Shown here: positions 16,605 through 27,224 of the stretch, piece by piece
Numbering within the stretch: the first letter of the stretch is position 1
Layout: each line of letters begins with the position of its first letter
NCBI RefSeq assembly: GCF_014256275.1
Contig: NZ_JACCFE010000002.1
Location: forward strand, 4,258,001 to 4,322,000
DNA from: Rhodococcus sp. 4CII
GTDB taxonomy: Bacteria > Actinomycetota > Actinomycetes > Mycobacteriales > Mycobacteriaceae
Direction: 5' to 3'
DNA: 64,000 nucleotides
Notes under the pieces: generated by a model
The model's input: the letters and a program-made list of their open reading frames with translations, nothing else
Told to the model about the DNA's origin: nothing
The model's database searches: none
Program-made: the position numbers and the translations under genes

Positions 16605-18977
16605 GTGCCCGAAGTGGGAAGTAACGGAACCGGCGGTATCGACGACGGGCAGACGCTCCCGCCGGGGGCGCGCGGATACGAGGGGTTCGGCGGACACATC
16701 GGGCGGACCAGCACGGAGTCGACGCCGTGGTGGAAGCCGGAGACGAAGGCGCCGGCGGGTGCACCGAACATCGTGGTGATCCTCATCGACGACATGGGCT
16801 ATTCGGATATCGGACCGTTCGGTTCCGAGATCGACACCCCCAACCTCGACCGGCTCGCCGACAGCGGGTACCGGCTGACGAACTATCACACCACCTCGGT
16901 CTGCTCACCGGCCCGCGCGGCGCTGCTCACCGGATTGAACCCGCACCGCGCCGGGTACGGCAGCGTCGCCAACTTCGACCCCGGCTTCCCCGGACTGCGG
17001 ATGGAACTCGCCGACGACGCACTGAGCCTCGCGGAGATTCTGCGCGCGAACGGGTACGCCACCCACGCGGTGGGCAAGTGGCATCTGGCCCGCGACACCA
17101 ACCTCGCGCCGGGGCGCACCCGCGACTCCTGGCCGCTGCAACGCGGATTCGACAGTTACTACGGATCGCTCGAGGGTCTCAATTCGTTCTATTACCCGAA
17201 CGAGCTGATCTCCGACAATTCGGTCGTCGACGTCGAGGAATACCCGTCGGATTACTACGTCACCGACGACATCACGGACAAGGCCGTCGCGCGCATCAAG
17301 AGCCTGCGCGCCCACGACGCCGACAAGCCGTTCTTCCTGTACTTCTCGCACATCGCGATGCACGGACCGCACCAGGCCATGCCCGAAGACCTGGACAAGT
17401 ACCGCGGCCGCTACAGCGAGGGCTGGGACGCCGTGCGACGCAAACGTTTCGACGCGCAGGTCGAGGCCGGATTCTTCCCGCCCGGAACGCCGATGGCCGA
17501 GCGCAACACCGAACCGGGATTCGACGCGCCGCCGTGGGACGAACTCACCGACGACGAACGACAGCGGTTCGCCCGGTACCAGGAGGTGTACGCCGCGATG
17601 GTCGACAGCATCGACCAGAGCGTCGGTCGCGTGCTCGACACTCTGGACGAACTCGGCGAGACCGACAACACCATCATCGTGTTCACGTCCGACAACGGTG
17701 GCACCGCCGAGGGTGGTGCGGTGGGAACCCGTTCGTATTTCAGTCAATTCGTGCACGGACCGGTCCCGTCGGACTGGGTGCGCGATGTCCCGCACGACGA
17801 GGAACTGATCGGCTCGGAGAGGATCGGGGTGCACTACCCGCGCGGCTGGGGGCAGGCGTCGAACACTCCGTTCCGGTTCTACAAGGGGCAGACATTCGCC
17901 GGCGGTGTGCGGGTGCCGTTCCTGCTGTCGTGGCCGGCCGGACTCCGGCGCGCGAACGGTGACACCGGGCTGCGCAAGCACTACTCGTACGTCACCGACA
18001 TCACCCCGACCCTGCTCGAGCTCGCCGGACTGCACACGCCGAGCCACCGGAACGGACTCCCCGCCCAGGAGCGGGACGGCGTCAGCATCGCGCGGGTCCT
18101 GCGCGACGCCGCGGAGCCGACGCCGCACACCGAGCAGTACGCCGAGTTCGGCGGTCACCGCGGTTTCTACCGGGACGGCTGGAAACTGCTGTCGCTGCAT
18201 ACGGATCCGACTCGGGTCGACGATCCGCGGTGGCAGCTGTTCGACGTCGAAACCGATCCCGCCGAGACGACGGACGTGGCCGGCCGCTACCCGGAGAAGG
18301 TGCGGGAACTCGCCGAGGCGTGGGACCGTGCGGCGTGGCACAACACGGTGTTCCCGCTGCTCGACGATCGCAAGGCCGTGCAGCGCCGACCCGACGAGCG
18401 CCGACTCGCCGAGCCCGTGACGATCCTCGCGGGCACACCGACGCTGGAACGGTATCGGTCCAGTGTGCTGATCCAGTACCGCGACTTCACCGTCGACGTC
18501 GCCACCCACGCGATCGCCGCCGGCGACGAGGGGGTGCTCGTCGCGCACGGCGATCCGCACGGCGGGTATGTGCTCTACGTGGAGGAGGGCCGGATCGTGT
18601 TCGCCGTCAACAGCTACGGTCGGGTGGCGCAGACGTCCGCGCCTCTCGGTGCAAACGTGGTGGGGGTGCAGGTGCGGGCGTCGGCCACCGAATCGGTTCG
18701 GTGGAATTTCGCCGTGGCACTCACCGATTCGGCGGGAGCGACCACCGATGTGGCCACCCTCGACGACCAGTTCCAGCTGGTCGGCATGGCGCCGTGGACC
18801 GGGATCTCGGTGGGCGTCGATGCTCGCGGACCCGTGGTGTGGGATCTGCGGGAACGACGCGGGACCTTCCGATTCACCGGCCGACTGCGGTCGGTGACCT
18901 ACACCCCCGGTCCCGTGCGGGTGCCCGAACCGGTGATCCGGGAGGTCGAGGAGCTGGCCGAGGCGATGGCCGACTAG
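16605..18977 (+). CDS. Arylsulfatase (type I, formylglycine-dependent)
   Basis: 790 aa from GTG 16605, chosen for GAAGGGG at 16589-16595; GTG 16587 is also in frame. Hydrolyses sulfate esters to release sulfate. Metal-binding NIVVILIDDMGYSDIG near residue 50, and the sulfatase signature CSPARAALLTG, in which the cysteine is converted to formylglycine. Later TSDNGG holds further metal ligands. The C-terminal about 200 residues form a beta-rich extension typical of the long actinobacterial arylsulfatases. No signal peptide, so cytoplasmic. It suggests sulfur scavenging, but no sulfur operon surrounds it. Confidence 0.92.
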   Translation: MPEVGSNGTGGIDDGQTLPPGARGYEGFGGHIGRTSTESTPWWKPETKAPAGAPNIVVILIDDMGYSDIGPFGSEIDTPNLDRLADSGYRLTNYHTTSVCSPARAALLTGLNPHRAGYGSVANFDPGFPGLRMELADDALSLAEILRANGYATHAVGKWHLARDTNLAPGRTRDSWPLQRGFDSYYGSLEGLNSFYYPNELISDNSVVDVEEYPSDYYVTDDITDKAVARIKSLRAHDADKPFFLYFSHIAMHGPHQAMPEDLDKYRGRYSEGWDAVRRKRFDAQVEAGFFPPGTPMAERNTEPGFDAPPWDELTDDERQRFARYQEVYAAMVDSIDQSVGRVLDTLDELGETDNTIIVFTSDNGGTAEGGAVGTRSYFSQFVHGPVPSDWVRDVPHDEELIGSERIGVHYPRGWGQASNTPFRFYKGQTFAGGVRVPFLLSWPAGLRRANGDTGLRKHYSYVTDITPTLLELAGLHTPSHRNGLPAQERDGVSIARVLRDAAEPTPHTEQYAEFGGHRGFYRDGWKLLSLHTDPTRVDDPRWQLFDVETDPAETTDVAGRYPEKVRELAEAWDRAAWHNTVFPLLDDRKAVQRRPDERRLAEPVTILAGTPTLERYRSSVLIQYRDFTVDVATHAIAAGDEGVLVAHGDPHGGYVLYVEEGRIVFAVNSYGRVAQTSAPLGANVVGVQVRASATESVRWNFAVALTDSAGATTDVATLDDQFQLVGMAPWTGISVGVDARGPVVWDLRERRGTFRFTGRLRSVTYTPGPVRVPEPVIREVEELAEAMAD

Positions 18978-19190
18978 CCGTCGGAATCCGTTTTCTCGCC
19001 GGAACCTTTCGAGCCGTCGGAGTTCCTGAAGTTCTGCTTGTACGTCTTCGCGGCGTAGGCGCCGCTGTCCACCCATTTCTTCAGCTCGGCGTCCGCGCAG
19101 CACCGAGAACGGGTGGGTGAGCAGTTCGATGTTGAGGAGCCCGAGCACGCCGTCGCGCAGATCGCCGCTCGCGTCGCACTCGGCGGCCTC
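18974..19190 (-). pseudogene. Frameshifted 3' fragment of an unknown gene
   Basis: Two adjoining - strand frames are clearly coding by GC3. The upstream piece (about 19190-19098) gives CDASGDLRDGVLGLLNIELL THPFSVL-type sequence; the downstream piece gives ADAELKKWVDSGAYAAKTYK and ends at TAG 18974 after a Ser/Gly/Lys-rich tail. They are in different frames and meet near 19098, consistent with one indel in a gene that has also lost its 5' end where the AraC gene begins. Its stop overlaps the arylsulfatase stop region. Parent family not recognised. Confidence 0.45.
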
Positions 19191-19226
19191 TAGGCAACTC
19201 CGGCGCGACGTGGCACCATCGCCTGT

Positions 19227-19670
19227 GTGACCAGCAGACCTGCCGAGCCGCAGTACCTGCGCGACCTCGCGCGGCTGCGCCGCGTCCGCGACCGGATCGA
19301 CCGTGAGTACGCGCAACCGCTGGACGTCGAGGCGCTCGCCCGCGACGCGCACATGTCGGCGGGGCACCTCAGCCGCCAATTCCGGATCGCGTACGGCGAG
19401 TCGCCGTACGCCTATCTGATGACACGGCGCATCGAACGCGCGATGGCCCTCCTGCGTCGGGGCGACCTCACGGTCACCGAGGTCTGTTTCGAGGTCGGCT
19501 GTGCATCGCTGGGCACCTTCAGCACCCGCTTCACCGAGCTGGTCGGTGTGCCGCCCAGCACCTACCGGCGCGAGGCGGCGCGGGCAACCGCGGGGATGCC
19601 GTCGTGCGTCGCGAAACAGGTGACGAGACCGATCAGGAATCGAGAAGCACAGGTCGCGGGCCGCAACTAA
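19227..19670 (+). CDS. AraC-family regulator, short form
   Basis: 147 aa consisting essentially of the two AraC helix-turn-helix motifs: SAGHLSRQFRIAYGESPYAY then VTEVCFEVGCASLGTFSTRF, closing with VGVPPSTYRR. No ligand-binding domain is attached. Followed 10 bp later by a VOC gene and then a UvrA-like gene; this AraC-VOC pairing (and often the UvrA paralogue) recurs in actinobacteria and suggests the three are one resistance or detoxification unit. Confidence 0.88.
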   Translation: MTSRPAEPQYLRDLARLRRVRDRIDREYAQPLDVEALARDAHMSAGHLSRQFRIAYGESPYAYLMTRRIERAMALLRRGDLTVTEVCFEVGCASLGTFSTRFTELVGVPPSTYRREAARATAGMPSCVAKQVTRPIRNREAQVAGRN

Positions 19671-19680
19671 CGTGGCCACC

Positions 19681-20091
19681 ATGGACATCAGCATTCATTC
19701 GAGCTTCCTCCCGCACAACGACCCGGCCGAATCCCTGGCCTTCTACCGCGACACCCTCGGTTTCGAGGTTCGCAACGACGTCGGCTACAACGGGATGCAC
19801 TGGATCACCGTCGGCCCCGTGGGTCAGCCCGACGTCTCCATCGTTCTGCACCCCCCGGCCGTCGACCCCGGCGTCACCGAGGACGAGCGCCGCACCATCG
19901 TCGAGATGATGGCCAAGGGCACCTACGGCGGCATCCTCCTGGCCACCAAGGATCTCGACAGCACCTTCGAGCGGCTGCAGGCCGGTGACGCCGACGTCGT
20001 CCAGGAGCCGACCGAGCAGCCGTACGGGGTCCGCGACTGCGCCGTCCGCGATCACGCCGGCAACCTGATCCGCATCCAGGAACTGCGCTGA
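19681..20091 (+). CDS. VOC (glyoxalase/bleomycin-resistance fold) protein
   Basis: 136 aa. Fold elements: SIHSSFLPHNDPAESLAFYR at the N terminus and CAVRDHAGNLIRIQEL at the C terminus, with candidate metal ligands His and Glu. Located 10 bp after the AraC gene; a GTG at 19672 would add three residues. Substrate not known; partner of the AraC regulator by context. Confidence 0.85.
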   Translation: MDISIHSSFLPHNDPAESLAFYRDTLGFEVRNDVGYNGMHWITVGPVGQPDVSIVLHPPAVDPGVTEDERRTIVEMMAKGTYGGILLATKDLDSTFERLQAGDADVVQEPTEQPYGVRDCAVRDHAGNLIRIQELR

Positions 20092-20162
20092 GCTTCCGTC
20101 CAGCCGGTAGGCAACCGACCCACGGAGACCGCGGTCGCGGTCCGCACACAGAGGGAGACAGG

Positions 20163-22544
<2,382 letters not shown>

Positions 22545-22553
<9 letters not shown>

Positions 22554-22571
22554 ACTCGACGTTCAGGCACC
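22545..22571. terminator. Bidirectional hairpin containing both stop codons
   Basis: Perfect 11-bp inverted repeat GGTGCCTGAAC/GTTCAGGCACC around a TCGAC loop. It contains the TGA of the UvrA-like gene (22551-22553) and the TGA of the convergent Lrp gene (22563-22565). No T-run, so if it terminates transcription it does so by another mechanism. Confidence 0.6.
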
Positions 22572-23045
22572 GTCGACGAGTCGATCCAGCAGCGGGGTCA
22601 GGCGGTAGTCCACCAGCTTGCGCATGACCAGTGAGGTGGTGGTCTGCTCGACCCCGTCGATGTCGAGGATGCGGCCGGCGATCCGATAGAGGTCGTCGGC
22701 ATCACGGGCGATGACGTGGATGAGAAGGTCCGTGGCGCCGCTGAGTCCGTGCACCTCGACCACTTCGGGGATGCCGTCGAGCGCGGCGGCGACAGGGGTG
22801 AGTTTGCGCTGGGTGACGCTGGTCAGGATGAACGCGGTCAGCGGATATCCCAGCGCACCGGGGTCGATGCGGCGCTCGAAGGACTGCAGCACTCCTTGAC
22901 GCTCGAGCTTGCCGAGTCGGGCCTGCACGGTGTTGCGGGACAGTCCGGTCTTGTCGGCGAGCGCGATCACGGTCGCGCGTGGATCGTCGGTGAGCGCGCC
23001 GAGAATCTTGGCATCGAGGGAGTCGACGGTGTTGCTGCTGGGCAT
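22563..23045 (-). CDS. Lrp/AsnC-family regulator
   Basis: 160 aa from ATG 23045. HTH SLDAKILGALTDDPRATVIA with recognition helix GLSRNTVQARLGKLERQ, then the RAM domain ending VMRKLVDYRLTPLLDRLV. Divergent from the AceE-like dehydrogenase gene at 23312, so the probable regulator of it; the 266-bp gap between their starts carries no other gene. Longer in-frame starts upstream (to 23234) cover the promoter region and are unlikely. Confidence 0.87.
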   Translation of the reverse strand: MPSSNTVDSLDAKILGALTDDPRATVIALADKTGLSRNTVQARLGKLERQGVLQSFERRIDPGALGYPLTAFILTSVTQRKLTPVAAALDGIPEVVEVHGLSGATDLLIHVIARDADDLYRIAGRILDIDGVEQTTTSLVMRKLVDYRLTPLLDRLVDGA

Positions 23046-23311
23046 TGTGCCAACCTCCAACGGGGGTGACGGCATGGTGGTTCGCAGAATGCTGAAATTC
23101 TGCGGCCGGTATTGCTCGAAGTGTATGCCGGTGGTCGACTGATACGAGAGATCTGCACAAGAACTCGCAACAGACGGGTGGAGTGACGCCACCCCGCGGT
23201 AGGTCCGGTTCCAGAAGGTCCGCCTGCCCGTCACCGCCGATCCACCCCGCCCACGACCTGGGCCGGGGAGGATCGAGTCGGTGCCAGGAATTCACAGGCA
23301 AGGACGGAACG

Positions 23312-25672
23312 ATGACGGACTCCCGCACGACACAGCTCTCCCCGCGCTCGACCACTCCGGAAACACTCGTGGAGATCGAGCGGCGTGTGCTGTGGCTCTC
23401 GACCGCGATGATTCATCACGCCAACCGGGTTCGCCCGAACCTGTCGGGCCTCAAGGTCGGCGGTCATCAGGCGTCCTGCGCGTCGATCGCGACCATCATG
23501 ACCTCGCTGTGGTTCGAGCAGTTGCGGCCCGGGGACCGGGTGTCGGTGAAACCGCACGCCTCCCCGGTACTGCACGGCATCAACTACCTGCTCGGCGAGC
23601 TGGACGAGAAATACCTGACGACGCTGCGCGAGTTCGGCGGGCTGCAGTCGTACCCGTCCCGGATCAAGGACCCGGACCCGGTGGACTATTCGACCGGGTC
23701 GGTCGGCATCGGTGCCACCGCCCCGATCTGGGGTGCCATCGCCCGCCGCTACGTCGACACCGCGATCGGCGGCGCCGGCGGCGTGGGTTCGGATCGCTCC
23801 GCAGGCTCCGCGCTCGGCCGCCAGTACTCCCTGGTCGGCGACGCCGAGTTGGACGAGGGCGCGGTGTGGGAGGCGATCCTCGATCACTCGGTCGCCGACC
23901 TCGGCGAGATCGTGTGGATCGTCGACTTGAACCGGCAGTCCCTGGACCGGGTGGTCCCCAACATCGCCGCCGGCCGGCTCGAGGCCATGTTCGCGGCCGC
24001 CGGGTGGCAGGTGCTCACCGTGAAGTTCGGGACCCTGCTCGAATCGCTGTTCACCCGGCATGGTGGGCCGGCGCTGCGGGCGCGGATCCTGGACATGCCC
24101 AACCCGGAGTACCAGCGGCTGCTGCGCTGTGACGCCGCGCAGGTCCGCGACCGGCTGCCCGGCGACGGCCCGGACGCGACCGCGATCGCGTCGTTGATCG
24201 CCGGCCTGGACGACACCACCCTACTGCGGGCGATCCGCAACCTCGGCGGCCACGACCTCGACGCCCTCCGCGCGGCCTACGGGCGGATCGACGACACCCG
24301 CCCGACGGTGATCATCGCCTACACCATCAAGGGCCGCGGCCTGCCCACGCAGGGGCATCCGCAGAACCACTCGTCGCTGCTGACGGTGGAACAGTACGAA
24401 CAACTGGCCGCCGAAGTCGGGATGGACCCGAAGAACCCGTGGGGCCGGTTCGACCCGGACAGCACCGCCGGACGCGTGTGCGACGCGGTCGCCCGACGGC
24501 TCCGGCGTGACCCGGTCGAACTGGCCACCCCACCCGCGGTGCCCGCGGACATCGGGCGTACCCCGTCCGGGACGTCCACCACGCAGGCCGCTTTGGGCCG
24601 GGCGCTGCTGGATCTGTCCCGACAGGCACCGGACGCCGCCAAACGCATCGTCACCGTCTCCCCGGATGTCAGCTCGACCACGAACCTGGCCGGGTGGTTG
24701 AACAAGGTGGGGGTGTGGTCACCGCACGAGCGCCGCAACTGGTTCGACGACGACGCCGAGACGATCATGCACTGGCGGGAAAAACCCACCGGGCAGCACA
24801 TGGAACTCGGCATCGCCGAAACGAACCTGGTCGGGTTGATGGGTGAGCTGGGGGCCACCTGGAGTCGGTGGGGACAACCGCTGTTCCCGATCGGGGTGAT
24901 GTACGACCCGTTCGTCGAACGGGCCCTCGAACCCTGGTCGTACGGGATCTACGCGGGCGGGCAGTCCATCCTGGTCGGCACCCCGTCCGGGGTCACCCTG
25001 GCCGCCGAAGGCGGCGCGCACCAGTCCATCAAGACCCCGTCGATCGGGCTCGAGCAACCCGGCTGCGTCAGCTTCGAACCGGCGTTCGCGATCGACGTGG
25101 AGTGGACACTCCTCGATGCGATCTCCCGGCTCGGTCGCCCGGACGGATCGTCGTCGTATCTGCGGCTGTCGACCCGCCCGGTCGAACAAACCCTCGCCGC
25201 GGTGCCCACCGATCCCGCTGCCCGGGAACGCCGGCGTCGTCAGGTGGTCGCCGGTGCGTACACGTTGCGGCACGCCGACCACCCGGCGGTCACCCTGGTG
25301 GGGATGGGGGCGATGATCCCCGAAACCCTCGCCGCCGCAGACCGATTGGCCGAGCAGGGCATCGCCGCCGACGTCGTGTGCGTCACCAGCCCGGGACTGG
25401 TGTTCGAGGCGGTGCAGGCCCGCCGCGGACTGGCCGACGGCCCGTCCTGGATCCTCGATCAGGTGTTCCCGGCGGAGCGGGCGGCACCGATGGTGACCGT
25501 CCTCGACGGGCACCCGCACACCCTCGCGTTCCTCACCGGCATCAACCACGTCCGCGGTGCGGCACTCGGCGTCAGCAAGTTCGGGCAGGCCGGTTCCCTC
25601 GACGACGTCTACCGGTACCACGGCATCGACACCGATGCCGTCGTCCGCGCCGCCCTCGACCTCGCCGACTGA
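23312..25672 (+). CDS. AceE-like homodimeric 2-oxoacid dehydrogenase E1 / transketolase-like protein
   Basis: 786 aa, about 100 residues shorter than true AceE. ThDP-binding motif GDAELDEGAVWEAILDHSVA then DLNRQSLD corresponds to GDGEMDEP... and NLQRLD of AceE. Substrate-site segments HASPVLHGINYLLGELDEKY, DYSTGSVGIGATAPIW and AYTIKGRGLPTQGHPQNHS follow the AceE order, and the C-terminal half has the pyrimidine-binding and transketolase C-terminal domains. It would oxidatively decarboxylate pyruvate or a related acid but no E2 is adjacent. Start ATG 23312 has AAGGACGGAAC before it. Divergent from an Lrp gene. Confidence 0.8.
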   Translation: MTDSRTTQLSPRSTTPETLVEIERRVLWLSTAMIHHANRVRPNLSGLKVGGHQASCASIATIMTSLWFEQLRPGDRVSVKPHASPVLHGINYLLGELDEKYLTTLREFGGLQSYPSRIKDPDPVDYSTGSVGIGATAPIWGAIARRYVDTAIGGAGGVGSDRSAGSALGRQYSLVGDAELDEGAVWEAILDHSVADLGEIVWIVDLNRQSLDRVVPNIAAGRLEAMFAAAGWQVLTVKFGTLLESLFTRHGGPALRARILDMPNPEYQRLLRCDAAQVRDRLPGDGPDATAIASLIAGLDDTTLLRAIRNLGGHDLDALRAAYGRIDDTRPTVIIAYTIKGRGLPTQGHPQNHSSLLTVEQYEQLAAEVGMDPKNPWGRFDPDSTAGRVCDAVARRLRRDPVELATPPAVPADIGRTPSGTSTTQAALGRALLDLSRQAPDAAKRIVTVSPDVSSTTNLAGWLNKVGVWSPHERRNWFDDDAETIMHWREKPTGQHMELGIAETNLVGLMGELGATWSRWGQPLFPIGVMYDPFVERALEPWSYGIYAGGQSILVGTPSGVTLAAEGGAHQSIKTPSIGLEQPGCVSFEPAFAIDVEWTLLDAISRLGRPDGSSSYLRLSTRPVEQTLAAVPTDPAARERRRRQVVAGAYTLRHADHPAVTLVGMGAMIPETLAAADRLAEQGIAADVVCVTSPGLVFEAVQARRGLADGPSWILDQVFPAERAAPMVTVLDGHPHTLAFLTGINHVRGAALGVSKFGQAGSLDDVYRYHGIDTDAVVRAALDLAD

Positions 25673-25685
25673 CCGCGAGGGGCGG

Positions 25686-26975
25686 CTACCTCGTGGTGGT
25701 CGGCGCCGCCGGCTGGAGCGACAGCCCGGCGTAGATCTGGTCGAGAACTGTGGGCAGCAAGGCATTTGCCGTCGTCTTGCCCTCGGGCGACAGGGTCAGG
25801 TTCGTCCAGATCACGAGCGTCACTTCGTTGTCGATGTCATGGCCCATGAACGAGTTGAAACCCGGCAGTTCACCGCCGTGGTAGTACATCGACGCGTTCG
25901 GGCCGAAACGCTGGTAGCTGATGCCGTACCCGTACTGCTGGCCGTCGGGTGCACTCGGGTCCTCGGCTTGCAGGCTCTGGAGCCACTGCTGCTGGTAGTC
26001 GGAGTTCAACACTTTGCCCGACACCAGGGCCTGCATCCAGATGGCCATGTCGTCGGCCGTCGAGATGACCCCGCCGGCGGCGGTGGCGTAGGAGGGGTTC
26101 TGGTTGGTGTAGTCGATGGGTTGCAGCGTTCCCGCACGCGCTGCCGCCTGGATGTCGGGAGGATACGGTTCGTCGACGAGTGCGTAGGCCGACCCCCCGT
26201 ACATGTAGCCGTGCGAGTACGGATCCGGGATGGCGGTGTCGTCGGCGGCGGGGAGGTTGGTCTGCTGCAGTCCGAGCGGGCCGAGCAGCCGATCCTGGAA
26301 CTGTTCGGCCAGCGGGCGACCGCCGACCTTCTCGGCCACCAGGCCCAGCAGCGCGTAGTTGGTGTTGTTGTACTCGTAGGACGTGCCGGGCGGGAAGTCC
26401 GGAGGGTGACTGAACGCGATCGCCAGTGCTTCCTGCGGTGTCCAGGCCTTCGCAGGGTCGGCATCCATGGTAGCCGCAAGTTCGGGAGCGCTCGTGTAGT
26501 TGTAGAGTCCGCTGCGCATCTTCAACAGCTGGTCGATGGTGATGTTGTTGCCGCCCGGTACATCTGGGACGTAATCGGACACCGGGTCGTCGAACCGGAG
26601 CTTGCCGTCTTGGGCGAGCAGTATGGTCAGGGCCGCCGTCAAGGTCTTGGTATTCGAGGCGATCCGGTAATGGGTATCGGTGGCCGGCGGCGATTGCGTG
26701 CCCAGCTGGGTGGTGCCGACCGACGCCGTGAAGCTCCCTTGCGGGGTATGCACCAGGACCACCGCGCCGGGGACGAGTAGCTCCTCGGCGGCGCCCTCCA
26801 CGGCATCCCGGAATGCGGCCGGATCGATGGAGTTCAACGCGGACTGCGTTGGTGTGGTACCGATTTCGGTGGTCGGTTCGGAGGTGGTGGAGCAGCTCGC
26901 GATCATGAGGGCAAGGCACGCCACGAGTGCGGCGCAGCGCGCGCCAAATCTCTTCTCCGCCCGGACAACTCTCAT
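25686..26975 (-). CDS. Lipoprotein serine hydrolase (class C beta-lactamase/DD-peptidase fold)
   Basis: 429 aa with a lipoprotein signal: hydrophobic ALVACLALMIA then lipobox cysteine C28 (IASC). Catalytic SxxK is S107-N-T-K110, a Tyr-Asn element appears in SYEYNNTNYALLG, and YYHGGELPGF supplies the HxG version of the KTG motif, which is usual in esterases and peptidases of this fold rather than potent lactamases. Probably anchored outside the membrane and acting on peptidoglycan or esters. Divergent from the fused E1 gene; the shared 249-bp region has a 13-bp inverted repeat. Confidence 0.85.
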   Translation of the reverse strand: MRVVRAEKRFGARCAALVACLALMIASCSTTSEPTTEIGTTPTQSALNSIDPAAFRDAVEGAAEELLVPGAVVLVHTPQGSFTASVGTTQLGTQSPPATDTHYRIASNTKTLTAALTILLAQDGKLRFDDPVSDYVPDVPGGNNITIDQLLKMRSGLYNYTSAPELAATMDADPAKAWTPQEALAIAFSHPPDFPPGTSYEYNNTNYALLGLVAEKVGGRPLAEQFQDRLLGPLGLQQTNLPAADDTAIPDPYSHGYMYGGSAYALVDEPYPPDIQAAARAGTLQPIDYTNQNPSYATAAGGVISTADDMAIWMQALVSGKVLNSDYQQQWLQSLQAEDPSAPDGQQYGYGISYQRFGPNASMYYHGGELPGFNSFMGHDIDNEVTLVIWTNLTLSPEGKTTANALLPTVLDQIYAGLSLQPAAPTTTR

Positions 26976-27123
26976 CGTCGGGATCACCGCCTTCGCCGCG
27001 AGCATCCGGCGCCGCGCCGATGAGCGTACCGGTGGTCGACGTCGCAGTCGTCGAAGCGATTCTAACATCGCACGGCAGCGCGCTCGGGCTTCTCCGTCGT
27101 CCCGATCGTCGCCTTTGCCCCGA

Positions 27124-27170
27124 ACGAACGGGACGCTCGTTGCGTCAGATCGAACGGGCGTCCCGTTCGT
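27124..27170. promoter_or_regulatory. Inverted repeat with a third internal half-site
   Basis: ACGAACGGGACGC (27124-27136) and GCGTCCCGTTCGT (27158-27170) form a perfect 13-bp inverted repeat. A third half-site CGAACGGG (27151-27158) pairs with CCCGTTCG (27162-27169) in a tighter 8-3-8 palindrome. It ends 54 bp before the fused E1 gene and looks like a TetR- or LacI-size operator with cooperative sites. Confidence 0.6.
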
Positions 27171-27224
27171 CCGGTGGGAGGCGTGCCCGGCGACTAACAT
27201 CGCCAGCACGTCAGGAGGTGGCCG

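Noticed and set aside
25686..26975. Calling the lipoprotein an antibiotic-resistance beta-lactamase
   Set aside because: SxxK is present but the third motif is HGG rather than KTG, which favours an esterase or peptidase role.
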